The notes: a model not told the origin generated them from the letters alone. DNA of 64,000 bases from Microglena sp. YARC (GCA_022414725.1 CM039462.1:58938195-59002194), one strand, 5' to 3'. Positions 21,515 through 32,095 are shown, counted from the stretch's first letter. Numbers and translations are program-made.

Positions 21515-21927
21515 ATTTACATATTGGCTTTTTCACTTCCCATATTCATAATGCGATTTGCACGTCGGTATCTCTTCACAATTGCCTGCCTAATTGGTGC
21601 AGAGCCCACGCGTATCCGGTGTCACTAAGGTCACGTTCCTTTTCATGAACCGCCGGGTCTCGTGGATCGGGAACTTGTCGATCAGCGAATCCATCAATAT
21701 TTGTCATCGCCCTCCACCCATGTATTGTTTTCTATGATGGCTCTTCGCTCCCGTTTTCCATATTGAACTCGATGCTATCGTGTAACGACATCCATTAATT
21801 ATGTTAAATTCGATTGTGGCCAAGTTGATAGCTTAGCTTCAGGTCCTTGTTAGTGGATCGCGATCCTTGTCGAGTTTCACACCCCAGTTGTTGTCGTTTG
21901 GTGTCCCATTTTGTCGGATCCGGTCAT

Positions 21928-22859
21928 TCAGGCGTACCCCATCGGCGTCATCCTCCATTGGCGAAGAAAGCAGAGGGTCCTTATAGAGTGATCTTTTGGC
22001 CGGCTTAAGATTGACGGACACTCGGCGGTGCGCTCACACCCTTTCGTGATTGGTGTAGAATCTATGAGGGGACTATTGTCTGCGAGAGAGCGCGCGCGAG
22101 GAGCGGCGGCGCTGATGTGGGTCGGTCCCGTTTCCACTGTGTTCTTTAACGCCATCCTCGGGGGGAAAATCAGCGACCACGATACTTCCAGCAGATCTGT
22201 ACTCTCTTGGGCTATAAATGCTCTCTCGAGTATGTCCAACGAGATTTGAGTTAGAGGGATTTCCACATCCATTCCATGATGCGAGTCGAAAGTCTTTCTT
22301 AGGCTGCGAGAAGTTGCTTCGTCACCACGGATCACCATTTCCTCCTGGCCGTGTTTGGTGATGGGCTGTGGCCCCGGCTTCGGATGCACACGGGATGCTC
22401 AGTATTCTGCAACGAGTGATATCGAGATCGCCTCAGTTCTGTACGTCACGTTTTCGCGAACAGATGCCTGCGGCAATATCGAATTGGTACGCCAGGCAGT
22501 GACCTTTCCAACGGGTTGGGCCTCATCCGGTTTCTTCGATCCGTACAAGAACCAACCTGCCGCGCCCGTTTGATCACACGCTTTCCGTCATATATCTTCC
22601 CGGGTCCAGTTTGCGAGCCAGCCAGGAATAAATGGTGCTCGAGAACGCCATGTGTTTCGGTTTGACAATCGAGGAGAGTCTCTAAGGCGAGTTGGATCTC
22701 TGGGTGTGTGATGATACTTGCCATGAACACTGTAGACCATCTTGTAGCACCCCTAGGTGTTGTCTTGCGCAGCTCTTGATATTGGCTCTGAGGATCAACG
22801 ACGTCCATGTGTGTCGCTGTCGACAAAAGTACTTGGTGGCCGCCACGAGCGCGTTCCAT
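21928..22859 (-). CDS. Two adjacent hypothetical ORFs, possibly one broken gene
   Basis: ORF 22446-22859 (137 residues) includes HPEIQLALETLLDCQTETHG and AGSQTGPGKIYDGKRVIK. ORF 21928-22389 (153 residues) includes LTQISLDILERAFIAQESTD. They are collinear on the minus strand with a 56-base interval. Composition is protein-like, but I recognise no family and overlapping plus-strand ORFs exist. The coding status is uncertain. Confidence 0.3.
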
Positions 22860-23205
22860 GGAAATTCTCTAGATGTGCTCTCTCGTGTGTAGATGGCTCT
22901 GGGGTCGCTCTGTCGCATGGTCCAGCATCAAACGATGACGGGCGAGTGTCTGTGTGGGCCTCGACGATAGACATGGGTGTCGACCCTCATCCCTGAGCGA
23001 GTGCACGTAGGCCTCTCGAACCGCCTGTGCTGAGGTCCACCATCAGGGATCAGCGAACTGAACGAAACATGGGGGTCCCCCATGGCACCCGTGGGGTTGC
23101 CTCTGTGTGGGCAGGGAAGTTATTGACATGTGCCGCCAACAGAAGAGCATCGAGGATGACATATAGAGTGTTTAATAAATCTGCCCATCACGTCTACTCG
23201 TCTTT

Positions 23206-23922
23206 ATGGAGCACTTTGAACGAAACCATCTGTGTTGTCCAAGATCTTTGATGGCAATATTTTCTGTTTTCTGTGGTATTCCGCACTGTTTGCCTTGCTT
23301 TCCCTTGCTCCATAACGTAGGTCCCTCAGGATCAAACTGCATAATTTTCGGCCTGAATTCTGTGAGGAGCCTGGATAAGAGAACCCAGTCGTTTCTCTTT
23401 GCTGTCTCCGATGAGGATCGTCCCTCCTTGAATTTAAATTCTTCGATCTGTCTGTACCGCCTGTTGGACAGCATGGACTGCCCCCTTTTTCATGGGGCAT
23501 CAGCAGAATCAGTTGCAGAAGTTAAAAAAACGACCCTCCATATGTTCAGCAATGAGTGCCATCAATACCAGGGATTTGTCTCGGTGCTGACTGGTAGTAG
23601 TAGTAATAATAATGCCGTATCGTTTTCACTTTATACCGAATCGATTGAATCGCCCTTCAACAGTAGCTCACTCCCCGACACATCAAATCACCAGTACTCA
23701 TCCACCAGAGGAAAAATAAGGACACTAAACCTAAACCAGCATTTGAATACTCAAAGAAGCCTAATCAATTGTAACTTAAACCATATGTTAACCACTGAGA
23801 AAAATGAGATTATTTGTTTGTCACATGGTCAAGTTGATGAAAATGAGAAAATGAGAAAATGTGATTTCTTGTTCGTTTTACATAGGCTTCACAAGTTACT
23901 CAGTTACACACACATTGATTGA
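23206..23922 (+). CDS. Uncertain ORF of 238 codons
   Basis: The frame is open for 717 bases, but its last third runs into a tandem repeat (23758 onward) and is Asn/Ser rich. A minus-strand ORF (23172-23474, with RNDWVLLSRLLTEFRPKIM) overlaps the first third and looks at least as protein-like. I cannot decide which strand, if either, is coding. Confidence 0.25.
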   Translation: MEHFERNHLCCPRSLMAIFSVFCGIPHCLPCFPLLHNVGPSGSNCIIFGLNSVRSLDKRTQSFLFAVSDEDRPSLNLNSSICLYRLLDSMDCPLFHGASAESVAEVKKTTLHMFSNECHQYQGFVSVLTGSSSNNNAVSFSLYTESIESPFNSSSLPDTSNHQYSSTRGKIRTLNLNQHLNTQRSLINCNLNHMLTTEKNEIICLSHGQVDENEKMRKCDFLFVLHRLHKLLSYTHID

Positions 23923-24405
23923 ATCCAAAAATGGAAAATAAAGTCCTAGCGTACCAAACGCATGAAGTGTTTTTCATTGAGACAGCAGAGTCTGCTTGAT
24001 CCCTATGTCCCTTCTCCCCACCACTTAATAAATCCAATTGTAAACTGTAAAACCATTGTAACCACGGAGAAAAATGAGATTATTAAACTGTTTGTCAGCA
24101 TGGTCAATTGAGAAAATGAGAAAATGTATTCTTTTGTTTTCCACATGGTTACAAGTTATACAGTTACACACACATGATTGAAATCCGAAAATGAAAATAA
24201 AGTCCTACCGAAACGCATGAAGTGTTTTTCATTGAGAGGAGTCTGCTTGATCCTATGTCCTTCTCCCCACCCTTAATAAATCCAATTGTAACTGTAACCA
24301 TTGTAACCACTGAGAAAAATGAGAGATTATTTGTTTGTCACATGGTCATAATGTGTTACAAGTTACTCATTTACAACACACAGTGATTGAATCGAAAATG
24401 ATAAC
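23758..24405. repeat. Three degenerate tandem copies of an about 240-bp unit
   Basis: Blocks such as CAATTGTAAC...CCATTGTAACCAC, GAGAAAAATGAGATTAT, CACATGGT and AAAATAAAGTCCTA recur at about 23758, 24027 and 24275 with many small indels. The third copy stops at a Tc1-type terminal repeat. No gene is seen. Confidence 0.65.
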
Positions 24406-24430
24406 ATTGTTCTCAAATAAAGTGGGACAC
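24402..24430. mobile_element. Orphan terminal repeat of the second Tc1-type element
   Basis: TTGTTCTCAAATAAAGTGGG at 24404 and the following ACAC match the terminal repeat at 7951-7978 of the second Tc1/IS630 element. It is a solo end or the limit of a deleted copy. Confidence 0.55.
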
Positions 24431-24596
24431 ACCGCATGGAATAATAGGGGGACTCATTCGCACGTCCACGGACGAAAACTGAGGAAACGATGTCGATAAT
24501 GGTATTTATTTGGAATTAAAAAAAAAAGAGGGGAGTACTTGGTCTCATCCCATGCGCTGCCGCACCTTTCAGGCGTGATATATCCAAAGCCACTAT

Positions 24597-25002
24597 CTAC
24601 TGTCGCAGGATCTGAATCAATGTTAGGGACAGTGTCATCAAAATGCGGAAGTCATCATATGCGGAATCAGCATGTGCGGAATCATCATATGCGGAATCAG
24701 CATGTGCGGAATCATCATATGTGGAATCAGCATGTGCGGAATCAATCATATGCGTAATCATCATCATCATCAGATGATCCGAGACTTGATGAAGCAACCG
24801 AAGTAGTACAAATCTCGGGTTCTCCGTTCATTCGGGACTGTAATCGGGCGCTTCCAATGTCAAGCCACGCGAGGGTGCGAGTGTTTTGACACCTATCGAA
24901 AGATGGGTACGTCGGGGATACGGGTGTAGAACAGGTAAATGAGCATTCAAGGGTCAAGCCACGCAGGAAGCATTTCCATGTCTCCATGCACCACTTCGCC
25001 AT
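24597..25002 (-). pseudogene. Hypothetical acidic protein with tandem DDSAHADSAY repeats
   Basis: The minus-strand frame from 25002 (MAKWCMETWKCFLRGLTLEC) leads into an Asp-rich tract (SSDDDDDYAYD). After a one-base shift near 24770 it continues through DDSAHADSAYDDSAHADSAY, encoded by a 30-bp tandem unit (CATCATATGCGGAATCAG type) at 24648-24752. Function is unrecognised. The short repeats may have grown by slippage. Confidence 0.35.
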
Positions 25003-25015
25003 AGAAAAGGGTTCA

Positions 25016-25640
25016 AATAGTTGGCAACATGTACTCTCCCTCCTCCGTCATATCCACTCAGATCGAGCGAGCGCAAAGATCATCCTTTTGAAGACTGTTA
25101 CTGCAAGATGATCCAGATGATCCCAGTGAAGGAACGCTCGCGAGAACACTCTTGTTTCACGGCAGGACAGAGCGCATGCGAAATATATCAAGTGCACCCC
25201 ATCGCGAGACGCGGTGACACTTTCGATACATTCAGTTGTGACAACCGTCTGCGAAAGTAGATAAGAGTGTCCAGAGTCCATACCTCCGTATTAGGACCAG
25301 CAGTATCAAAGCGAAGCTTTAGTGCCACCAATAGAAAGGTCGTGATTCACCAGAACACGTCAAAATGTGTCCTCACATTCATGATATGAATATGTTCAGT
25401 TGTCTGGTGACAGACTGTGGGAAATTCATTAGAAATTGTTTGGAGTTTTAGGGTTTTAAATTGGTTTGAGTTATTTCATTGTTTCCGGACTAATCCAATT
25501 CAATTTTTTTGATATATTTGTGGCAGAGGCATTCATCGAGCGACCGAGCCACTCGTGGATGTAGCCAGTCTCTATATGTGGACTGTGACAAACAGGCGGA
25601 AAGCGTGAGATAAGAAGGGGGATGTCAAGGCGATATCTTG
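25016..25640. other. No recognisable gene
   Basis: Short ORFs on both strands overlap (25021-25260 plus, 25048-25281 minus) with no motif. The segment 25300-25500 is AT rich and non-coding. Confidence 0.4.
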
Positions 25641-25925
25641 TCCACTCCGTCCGTCCGTCCGTCCGTCCATCTGGGACCACAAGGCCCCCAAAAATAGAGT
25701 GGGACTTCACGAATGAACAAAAGAGCATCGTGACATGCATGCGCGGCAACCGGCGCATATTCGTCCTCCTCGTCCTGTCGCAAACTCCATCGATCGAATC
25801 GATCGTAACCATCTGGGACCGAAGGCTCCCCAAAAATAGAATGGGAGTTCACGAACAAACAGAGAGCATCGTGAAGACATGACAAAAATGCATGCGCGGC
25901 AAACGGCGCATCTTCGTCCTTGGAT
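25641..25925. repeat. (CCGT)n microsatellite and an about 140-bp imperfect duplication
   Basis: A run of CCGT units at 25648-25668 precedes two copies of a block containing ATCTGGGACC, CCCCAAAAATAGA, GAGCATCGTGA and GCATGCGCGGCAA (about 25669-25760 and 25811-25905). On the minus strand both copies would encode a similar peptide (AAHA...SHSIFG). A gene is possible but not supported. Confidence 0.5.
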
Positions 25926-26027
25926 CTCTCTTGGACCTCGTAAAAACGCCCGATTATCACGGTATAAAGCTCGCGACAGCCATCTTGGCTGAGTCAAGCT
26001 TTCCTTCCCTTGTTGTATCATCCATCC

Positions 26028-26400
26028 ATGGCGCACCACACCCACCACATCGTGTACGCCCTCGTCGACGCGCGAGTTCCTAGGCAAGTCCCCGTTGGTC
26101 GTAAAGGTCGGCCGGACCAGCCATCCGTTCTGCAAGAGGCTCTCGCAGTACCCAATGGATCCCAGATCATTTTTGCCATCCATGTTCGAGATGCACAAGC
26201 GTGCGTGGATGCAGGCGACACTGCTCAGGGTACAATGCGCGGTGGTTACGATTCCAGAATCCAGCCCAGAAAAGAGATGTGGGTGCCGAGTACTTCGAGG
26301 TGGGCGAAAGCCACCGTTTACAATGGTATGTTAAGCGAACGTTTTGAAGTACGCCTGGTATGGCGAAGCCTGCGGTGAACGAACAGGATAGTGAGACAGT
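26028..26400 (+). pseudogene. GIY-YIG/T5orf172-like protein, frameshifted
   Basis: A plus-strand start at 26028 gives MAHHTHHIVYALVDARVP. After a shift near 26080 the second frame gives LVVKVGRTSHPFCKRLSQYP and later SPEKRCGCR. The order YALVD, then VKVGRT with a nearby Arg, resembles the core of GIY-YIG-related T5orf172/MUG113 domains, which are common in giant viruses. The catalytic Glu cannot be placed because the frame changes again after 26200. The assignment rests on short motifs. Confidence 0.4.
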
Positions 26401-26550
26401 GACTCGCGCGATGCTAGATGGGTTGGCGCTTTGCTTCGCTTCTTCCTCTCCCAAGCGTTTCTGAGAGAAGTTGATTCGCCATATTTTTTAGCACCTTTCC
26501 AAGCTGCAATTCATATAAAGGTGTCCCGCTTTGTTGAAGAAGACACACCA

Positions 26551-26990
26551 CCAATGACAATGTCCGAATCAAGGATACCTGATATTCCCAATGTATTGGT
26601 GGATGTAATATTGTCCCAGATATGCTGTTGCGTTGTGGAATCATTGAGATACGCCTGCCCACAGGCTCCCCTTTGAAGACGGTTCGTGCGGTCCCATTGC
26701 GCCGCCTTGTGGAGCGTATGTATGTTGAGTCAGGAGAGCGCCGACCTTCGTCGGCGATGACATATGGGAAACTATTTTCCAATTGGTCTGCGGGATCTTT
26801 CAGCAAAAAAGTGTGTGATGTGAAATGCTCGTATCGAAACGCGGTCATGCTGAATTCTCGGACGCGGATGTGTGAGTTGTGTGAACGCTCACCCGAATAC
26901 TTCCAAAGTGTATTGGCAAGTTTGGCAAAACGCATTTGTCAGACATGTCTACGGGAAAACACTATTTGCGATTTTGGCTGTCAACGATGA
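26551..26990 (+). pseudogene. F-box-like/zinc-finger protein, frameshifted
   Basis: The frame starting MTMSESRIPDIPNVLVDVIL resembles the first helix of an F-box. It shifts near 26620 into a second frame that reads VPLRRLVERMYVESGERRPS and ends with CELCERSPEYF and CQTCLRENTICDFGC. The two CxxC pairs suggest a zinc-binding module. The arrangement suits virus-encoded ubiquitin-ligase adaptors; function is inferred. Coding continues less clearly into 27,000-27,930. Confidence 0.4.
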
Positions 26991-27302
26991 CCTGAAGGGG
27001 GTTGGGTCCAGAGGTTGTTTCGTATATTTGTAGGGGACTGCCCTCCATCACAATTGGCATGTACAAACGATATGTCGACCTCACCCTGTACGACCTCACA
27101 TGTTCTCTGGAGCGCCGATGTGTATGCGCGTGCCGCGGGAGTTTTCCTTATAAAGGATGTCGGTTTGTTTCGGCGACAGTTCTTCTTATTCTTGCTACAC
27201 CGAGCTTTGCGAACTCGCAACAGCAAAAGTAATCGCGCGGACAAGGAGGCTGCACGACTCTCGTGCGTCTCCATGCGGAAGGCATCGTTGGGATGAATTG
27301 GG

Positions 27303-27743
27303 ATGACCACATCATGTCGTCTCAAGATCTTGCACATAGTGGTTCAAGTGCTGCGCAAGTGTGGTGCCCAAGGGTCAGCTGCTCGACAAGCTGTTGCCCA
27401 AGGATCAGTTGGTGGTGTCATGCACAAACAGCCGATAATTCTTGGGGTTACGCACGTCTCTGCTCATTCCGCAAGCTTACCGGCTTCATTACAAAATTTA
27501 TGCATTGATCTCAAAGACCTGCCCCTCGATGTCATAATTGCACATGCTGGCTCGATATCTTGTGCCGTGATGGCTGACGTTGCTTCCTCGGTGGGCGATT
27601 TCCCCAAGCTGACGCATGCCGTGTTTTCACGCAATTATGGAGATGCCATTAAGCAGGAATGTATCGCTTCACAAGATGCTGAAATTCGCAATCAAGTGCA
27701 CTGCATGGTTGCGAATATCGTGAAAAAGAATATGCGTGCGTGA
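27303..27743 (+). CDS. Hypothetical protein (possible continuation of the F-box-like gene)
   Basis: This 146-codon ORF contains LPASLQNLCIDLKDLPLDVI and SSVGDFPKLTHAVFSRNYGD with regular hydrophobic periodicity. No family is recognised. Its position and strand suggest it is the distal part of the zinc-finger gene upstream, separated by frameshifts in 26,990-27,300. Confidence 0.35.
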   Translation: MTTSCRLKILHIVVQVLRKCGAQGSAARQAVAQGSVGGVMHKQPIILGVTHVSAHSASLPASLQNLCIDLKDLPLDVIIAHAGSISCAVMADVASSVGDFPKLTHAVFSRNYGDAIKQECIASQDAEIRNQVHCMVANIVKKNMRA

Positions 27744-27928
27744 TTGGGACCCGATGTCTTCCGCGTGTGTTCGAGAGGTACGCGGATGCAAGTGGTCTCG
27801 TTATCGTTATCTATTTTTACAAGCTAAGTGTCGCGCATCGACGTATTATCCTGGATCAAACCCAGTGCACACGGTGTGTGTTGCAGACAAAATGTAATAA
27901 GGAAGTTCAAAAACAGTTTCGGACTTGA
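27740..27928 (+). CDS. Short Cys-containing ORF
   Basis: The ORF overlaps the previous one by four bases and encodes VIYFYKLSVAHRRIILDQTQ, then CTRCVLQTKC, another possible zinc-binding pair. It may be the end of the same broken gene. Confidence 0.3.
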   Translation: MIGTRCLPRVFERYADASGLVIVIYFYKLSVAHRRIILDQTQCTRCVLQTKCNKEVQKQFRT

Positions 27929-28314
27929 TCCCATCATGTGAAGGGTTCTCCGGTTCACCGCCCCCAGACGGGTGTATGATAATGAGGAATTGCAGACATC
28001 AGCTTAACACCTGTTTTTAAGTGGAAATTGGGGAAGTTTTAATTTACTGTTCCACCGACTATTCATTTCCGCACAGGAAAGAGAGAGAGAGAGAGAGTCG
28101 GGGACGAGGTGCCGCAGACCCAGAGGATTCAGAGGACCGCGTACAAGAGAGGTCAAAAGATGCTGTACCGCTTCTGATAGAAAATGTGGTATAAACACAA
28201 TGGTAAGTTGTATAAACCCTAACCCCAACGGTGGGGTTTAGGTGCCCAAACGGAGTATAAATTCTGGGAACAGGTTCGACAACACAGTAAACTCTCAACT
28301 CTCAACTCTCGACG

Positions 28315-28891
28315 ATATGTTTCAACAGGTTGACAACTTCGAGTTCACGAACACGGCCCCAGCTGTTTCGCTACCACTTGTGGTTCAACGGAGGACCCCT
28401 CAACGATCATTTGGAAACCGGTCGCCCAAAAGATGTGTGCTCCAACATGGGTTTCGCTGATCACTACTACAAATTCATGAAAGAGACGAGGATCTCCTCA
28501 AGAGTCACACAGCAAACCGTCGAGCCCCTACCACCCCGGTACCTCGAGTTCATGGTGCACGAGGCGACTGTCATTCTGACGAAAGCTCAGAATAACACTA
28601 CTGGTCAACGATATACCTGGGTTCGACGACAGGTTCCAGCACGTCCGCTACTACTTCTGGATGGGAGACTCCCCCACTGATGTACTGGAACCTGAGTTCG
28701 AGCCCCAGGCTATCGTCCTGGGTTACACTGGGCTCCACCACTTCGTTCGACAGTCCAGGAAACAAATGAAAAAGGACAGCGACCCGAATAGCGACCTCCT
28801 TCAACCCTACCTCGATTTCATGGTGTACGAGGGGACTGTGGTGCTAGAAAAAGCGGAAGCGATCCGTGCACTTCAAACTGTGTTATCATGA
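28315..28891 (+). pseudogene. Protein with two tandem about 80-residue domains, frameshifted
   Basis: The first domain (28330-28640 frame) reads FRYHLWFNGGPLNDHLETGR through FADHYYKFMKETR to RYLEFMVHEATVILTKAQN. The second domain (28661-28891 frame, entered through RYYFWMGDSPTDVLEPEFEP) reads GYTGLHHFVRQSRKQMKK and YLDFMVYEGTVVLEKAEAI. The two share the pattern R-Y-x-x-W, H-aromatic-aromatic and (L/F)-x-F-M-V-x-E-x-(A/T)-V-x-L-x-K-A. A frameshift near 28640-28680 separates them. The domain is not one I recognise. A palindromic ACCCCAACGGTGGGGTT lies upstream at 28222-28238. Confidence 0.45.
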
Positions 28892-29085
28892 GTTATCTCA
28901 GCGAGCTTTCCCGACTCCCTGCCCCTTTACGGCCAATCGAATCGGCTTTTGGCGAGGATCTTCTGGGCTTCTGGAGCAAAGCGCTGGATGACACTGTCAA
29001 TCCCGCGGATCCCATCAGAGATTATAGATTGTCCAATCATGCCCGCTACCCTTCTGCTCATTTAGCTATTGTGTCACTGAATTGA
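28888..29085 (+). CDS. Small hypothetical protein
   Basis: This 65-codon ORF begins MSYLSELSRLPAPLRPIESA and overlaps the stop of the preceding gene by four bases (ATGA arrangement). The close coupling supports a real viral gene or a broken continuation. No domain is recognised. Confidence 0.35.
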   Translation: MSYLSELSRLPAPLRPIESAFGEDLLGFWSKALDDTVNPADPIRDYRLSNHARYPSAHLAIVSLN

Positions 29086-29318
29086 GCAACACGTCTAGCA
29101 ACAGTACTTCTAGTTTCCATTTATTTTTAAATTTGATGTAACAACGATGATTAAATGATGCTGCTCCATGATTTCCCTCTCTCTCTCTCCCTGTCTCACA
29201 CGCAAACGTCGATAGAGAAAGATAAATCTCGATATAATGAATGTAGAAACCAACCCCATCCAGCAATCGACCACACGCAAACTGCGGATCACGGTCAAAT
29301 GTATTCATACACATGTAG

Positions 29319-30035
29319 TCAGTCAATGTTCAACGTCAGAAACTCTCTGTTCAGTCGGCTTCTGCACACTGAATAAGCAGGGTCAACGATAACTTTCCTC
29401 CACACGCGCTGGATCACGCGAACGCGTCGGTCTACCTCGACTGCCGCATCTTCTACAATCACCCAGTGCATTTTTCTTCGATTCTTATTCCACCTGATAA
29501 TTTTGAACGGATCCGCCATCTTCGCCATAGCGTGCGCAGGGTACGCGCGGTACTCGTCTAAAATTAAACAAATTACTGAATACCGTCCCTTGTTTTTCAG
29601 CTGTATCAGAGCGGTGTCTTTGCTGAGTGCTGCCACGACGAGATTGCGTTCTCTCTCGGATGCCTCGAAAAGCGACCACATGTCGAAAGAATCTATAGGT
29701 TTCTTCGCGTCCACCGTGCTTTCTAGGATGGTTTCCGCTTGGCTCTGATTTACGACGATCCTCTGGTCGTTGGGAATCGAGTTCTGATTGGACCACTTAT
29801 CAAAGCATTGACGGCAAAATTCTAGTCTAACCGTGTTCTTTAGAGATGTCGGAAGACATGAGCGACTGATAGACAACTTCCCATACTTTTCGACCCAGAC
29901 ACACAGTACAGTCTTCTTCGTCACGGCGCTTATTTGATCTCGATTGTCGTCATCGTCATCTTCATCTTCATCCTCCCATTTCTTCGTGTATTTTGGCGTG
30001 CTTGATTTTGATTTTACGACGACCGAGGAGGACAT
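29319..30035 (-). CDS. Giant-virus-type hypothetical protein
   Basis: The 238-residue protein starts at 30035 (MSSSVVVKSKSS) and has an acidic tract (EDEDEDDDDD, residues 22-31). A central region has possible metal ligands (LEFCRQCFDKW), and the C-terminal block VQRVWRKVI-type is seen as IQRVWRKVIVDPAYSVCRSR. The last pattern (hydrophobic, Gln-Arg, Trp-Arg, Pro-x-Tyr-x-Cys-Arg) is one I associate with several giant-virus proteins; this is from memory. The frame is intact over the whole length, which is rare in this window. The exact role is unknown. Confidence 0.6.
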   Translation of the reverse strand: MSSSVVVKSKSSTPKYTKKWEDEDEDDDDDNRDQISAVTKKTVLCVWVEKYGKLSISRSCLPTSLKNTVRLEFCRQCFDKWSNQNSIPNDQRIVVNQSQAETILESTVDAKKPIDSFDMWSLFEASERERNLVVAALSKDTALIQLKNKGRYSVICLILDEYRAYPAHAMAKMADPFKIIRWNKNRRKMHWVIVEDAAVEVDRRVRVIQRVWRKVIVDPAYSVCRSRLNREFLTLNID

Positions 30036-30067
30036 TATTTAATTTTATTCTACAAAGTATTTAGAAT

Positions 30068-30592
30068 ATGTTCAACGAAACATTTGACGCAAGCACAGCA
30101 CTGTCAAGTATTTTCTTATGGGTTTTGTTCGGACACCTGTCCAAACTATTAAACTGTGATTTGCAACGCATTATGGTTTCGCATCCATTTGTTGTGCATT
30201 TAATTGGAATCGCTACATTTTTCTTTCTTTTACAATATTGGACCAAGCAACAAAAACCACATATCGATTGTATGGTTCAAAGACTATATTTGTATACACA
30301 ATATTCATTATAATGACCAAGTCAAAGTGGTACTTTATTGCAACCAATATTAGGACTTTTGTTGATAGAGCCAAACACTAAAAAAAGCACGTAGCCATCC
30401 AAACAGAACGCGGTGACGATACAGATAAATTACAAAAAATACAAAAAGATATCAGCAATATATTAGTCATAATTATTCTATCATTGATTTTCATCGGAGC
30501 CGCGCATTATATGTATCTGCAACGCATAGAAATACAAAAACGATTTTTCGATGACCAAATTTTTCTTTGGAGTAACAACTTGCAAAACTAAA
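30068..30592 (+). pseudogene. Small giant-virus membrane protein, split by frameshifts
   Basis: The first frame (30068-30313) reads MFNETFDASTALSSIFLWVL, then LSKLLNCDLQRIMVSHPF and a hydrophobic FFFLLQYW segment. A second short frame from 30313 has MTKSKWYFIATN. A third frame (about 30389-30592) has HVAIQTERGDDTDKLQKIQK followed by a hydrophobic helix (ILVIIILSLIFIGAAHYMY). Together they give three or four membrane helices with a charged loop. The layout resembles a small membrane protein conserved in some giant viruses. At least two indels break it. It is divergent from the gene at 29319-30035. Confidence 0.5.
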
Positions 30593-30671
30593 ACACCGAC
30601 GTACAAAACATAATTGTCATAAAAACGCAGAAAAAACAATTCAGTCAATCTTTGTAACCGATACTGTCTTC

Positions 30672-30760
30672 AGTCGGCGGAACAGTAAAATGAAACATAT
30701 ATCAGATGGAAATAAACAACATCGCCGTTATAAAATTGGCGTTAAGAATGGTTTCTGACT
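30672..30760 (+). mobile_element. Solo end of the first mariner-type element
   Basis: CAGTCGGCGGAACAGTAAAA at 30672 and the following TGAAACATATATCAGATGG match the right end of the element at 519-2311 nearly exactly. They continue into the first transposase codons (ACATCGCCGTTA), then diverge. The other end is not found nearby. Confidence 0.75.
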
Positions 30761-30868
30761 TGGGTGTTTAAAACTTCTGTGTTTATTGGTTTTACAAGAA
30801 AAACAAAAACAACACTTATTTTTTGGCATTTTGGGCATGTTGCGTTTAAAATCTCACATATATAATAT

Positions 30869-32068
30869 ATGCATGTCATGCAAATACCATATTTGTTAAC
30901 AATAATACTTGGACTAGTTGCTCATGCACAAGCATAATATTACCATTAAATGAACAAAGCATTCTCGACCAAGTAAACGATTATAGAAGAATTCACTGCT
31001 CTCCACCAGTTTCATTTAATCCAGCAATTTCAATATCCGCACAAACACGGTCCGATTACCTTGCGAAAGAAAATAAGTTCGAACATAGTGATTCAGGTCG
31101 ATATGGAGAGAACCTTGGTTGGTTTTCGTTTTCAGCTTTAAATACCATAAATTTAACGCATTATTATACCAGGTCGGTAAGTTTGTGGTACGATGAAGTT
31201 GACTTCTACGATTTCAATACGCCCCGTTTTTCTCCATCTACTGGGTCATTTTACACAATTAGTTTGGAAAGCTACCACAGAAATCGGTATCGGTATTTCG
31301 TATTCAGAATCTAACAACAATATTCTTGTGTGTATGCAATACTACGTTCGTGGAAATCAAAACAGTGTTGCAGAATTTCAAAAAAATGTACTGACAGGAA
31401 ATTATAAATCTCTCATTCTTGAGAACTGCAACCTACCTAGTTCACCACAACATTCACCATCACCATCTCCTCGACCACAACAATCACCATCACCATCTCC
31501 TCGACCCCCTATCAAGACTCCAAAGAAGGTGAAGAAGGTCAAGAAATCGACTACGCACCACAACGAAATCGACCAATCACCACAACATTCACCACAAAAA
31601 TCGCCATCACCATCTCCTCGACCACAACAATCACCATCTCCTAGACCACAACAATCACCATCTCCTAGACCACAACCGCGACCACCAATGTCTCCATCTC
31701 CATCACCCATACAAACTAATGAGTATATAAAGGTGACAACCCGTTACCCTTTTTCACAAATTCCATCTCCGGACGAAATTGCAGTAACTTACGTAAATGA
31801 TACTCTTTGTCCAGCATATATCAACCTACTAAATCGCGAAAACATGATACAAAATACTTGTAAAATACAATTGGTATCATCCACTGCTGTATACTATGGG
31901 TCTTGGGTGTACGGTATAAGTTATAATCGGTTCAGAGAGATGTTACAAAGTTCGTATTTTACAAATGAAGCAAAGTTACCATGCGGTAGCACGGTCGCTG
32001 TGTACAACGTATCAACAAATGATTCATTCAGATATGCCGCCAATCGCGAAACGTGTTTAACTGTATAA
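30869..32068 (+). pseudogene. Secreted CAP/PR-1-domain protein with Pro/Ser-rich linker, frameshifted
   Basis: A signal peptide is encoded from 30869 (MHVMQIPYLLTIILGLVAHA, cleavage likely after AQA). After a frameshift near 30930 the CAP domain begins (NEQSILDQVNDYRRIH) and runs through HSDSGRYGENLGW to YDEVDFYDF. A second frameshift near 31238 leads into GHFTQLVWKAT, the CAP signature. A linker of SPSPRP-type repeats (about 31440-31720) and a C-terminal domain of about 115 residues (CPAYINLLNRENMIQNTCKI) follow. CAP proteins are secreted and bind lipids or act at cell surfaces. The stop codon lies at the edge of a transposon fragment, so the native end may be lost. Confidence 0.65.
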
Positions 32069-32095
32069 TTTGAATGATATCCCCTGAAACCAGAT
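32064..32095 (+). mobile_element. Fragment of the second Tc1-type element
   Basis: About 30 bases (ATAATTTGAATGATATCCCC and CTGAAACCAG) are identical to the segment around the transposase start at 7915-7945. The fragment directly follows the CAP gene stop. Confidence 0.65.

Noticed and set aside
28190..28245. Telomere-like AAACCCTAACCCC sequence
   Set aside because: There is only one short run next to an inverted copy (ACGGTGGGGTTTAGG), with no tandem telomere repeat.
31402..31710. Minus-strand ORF rich in Gly/Asp/Cys
   Set aside because: It is the complement of the SPSPRP linker of the CAP gene, pure low-complexity sequence.
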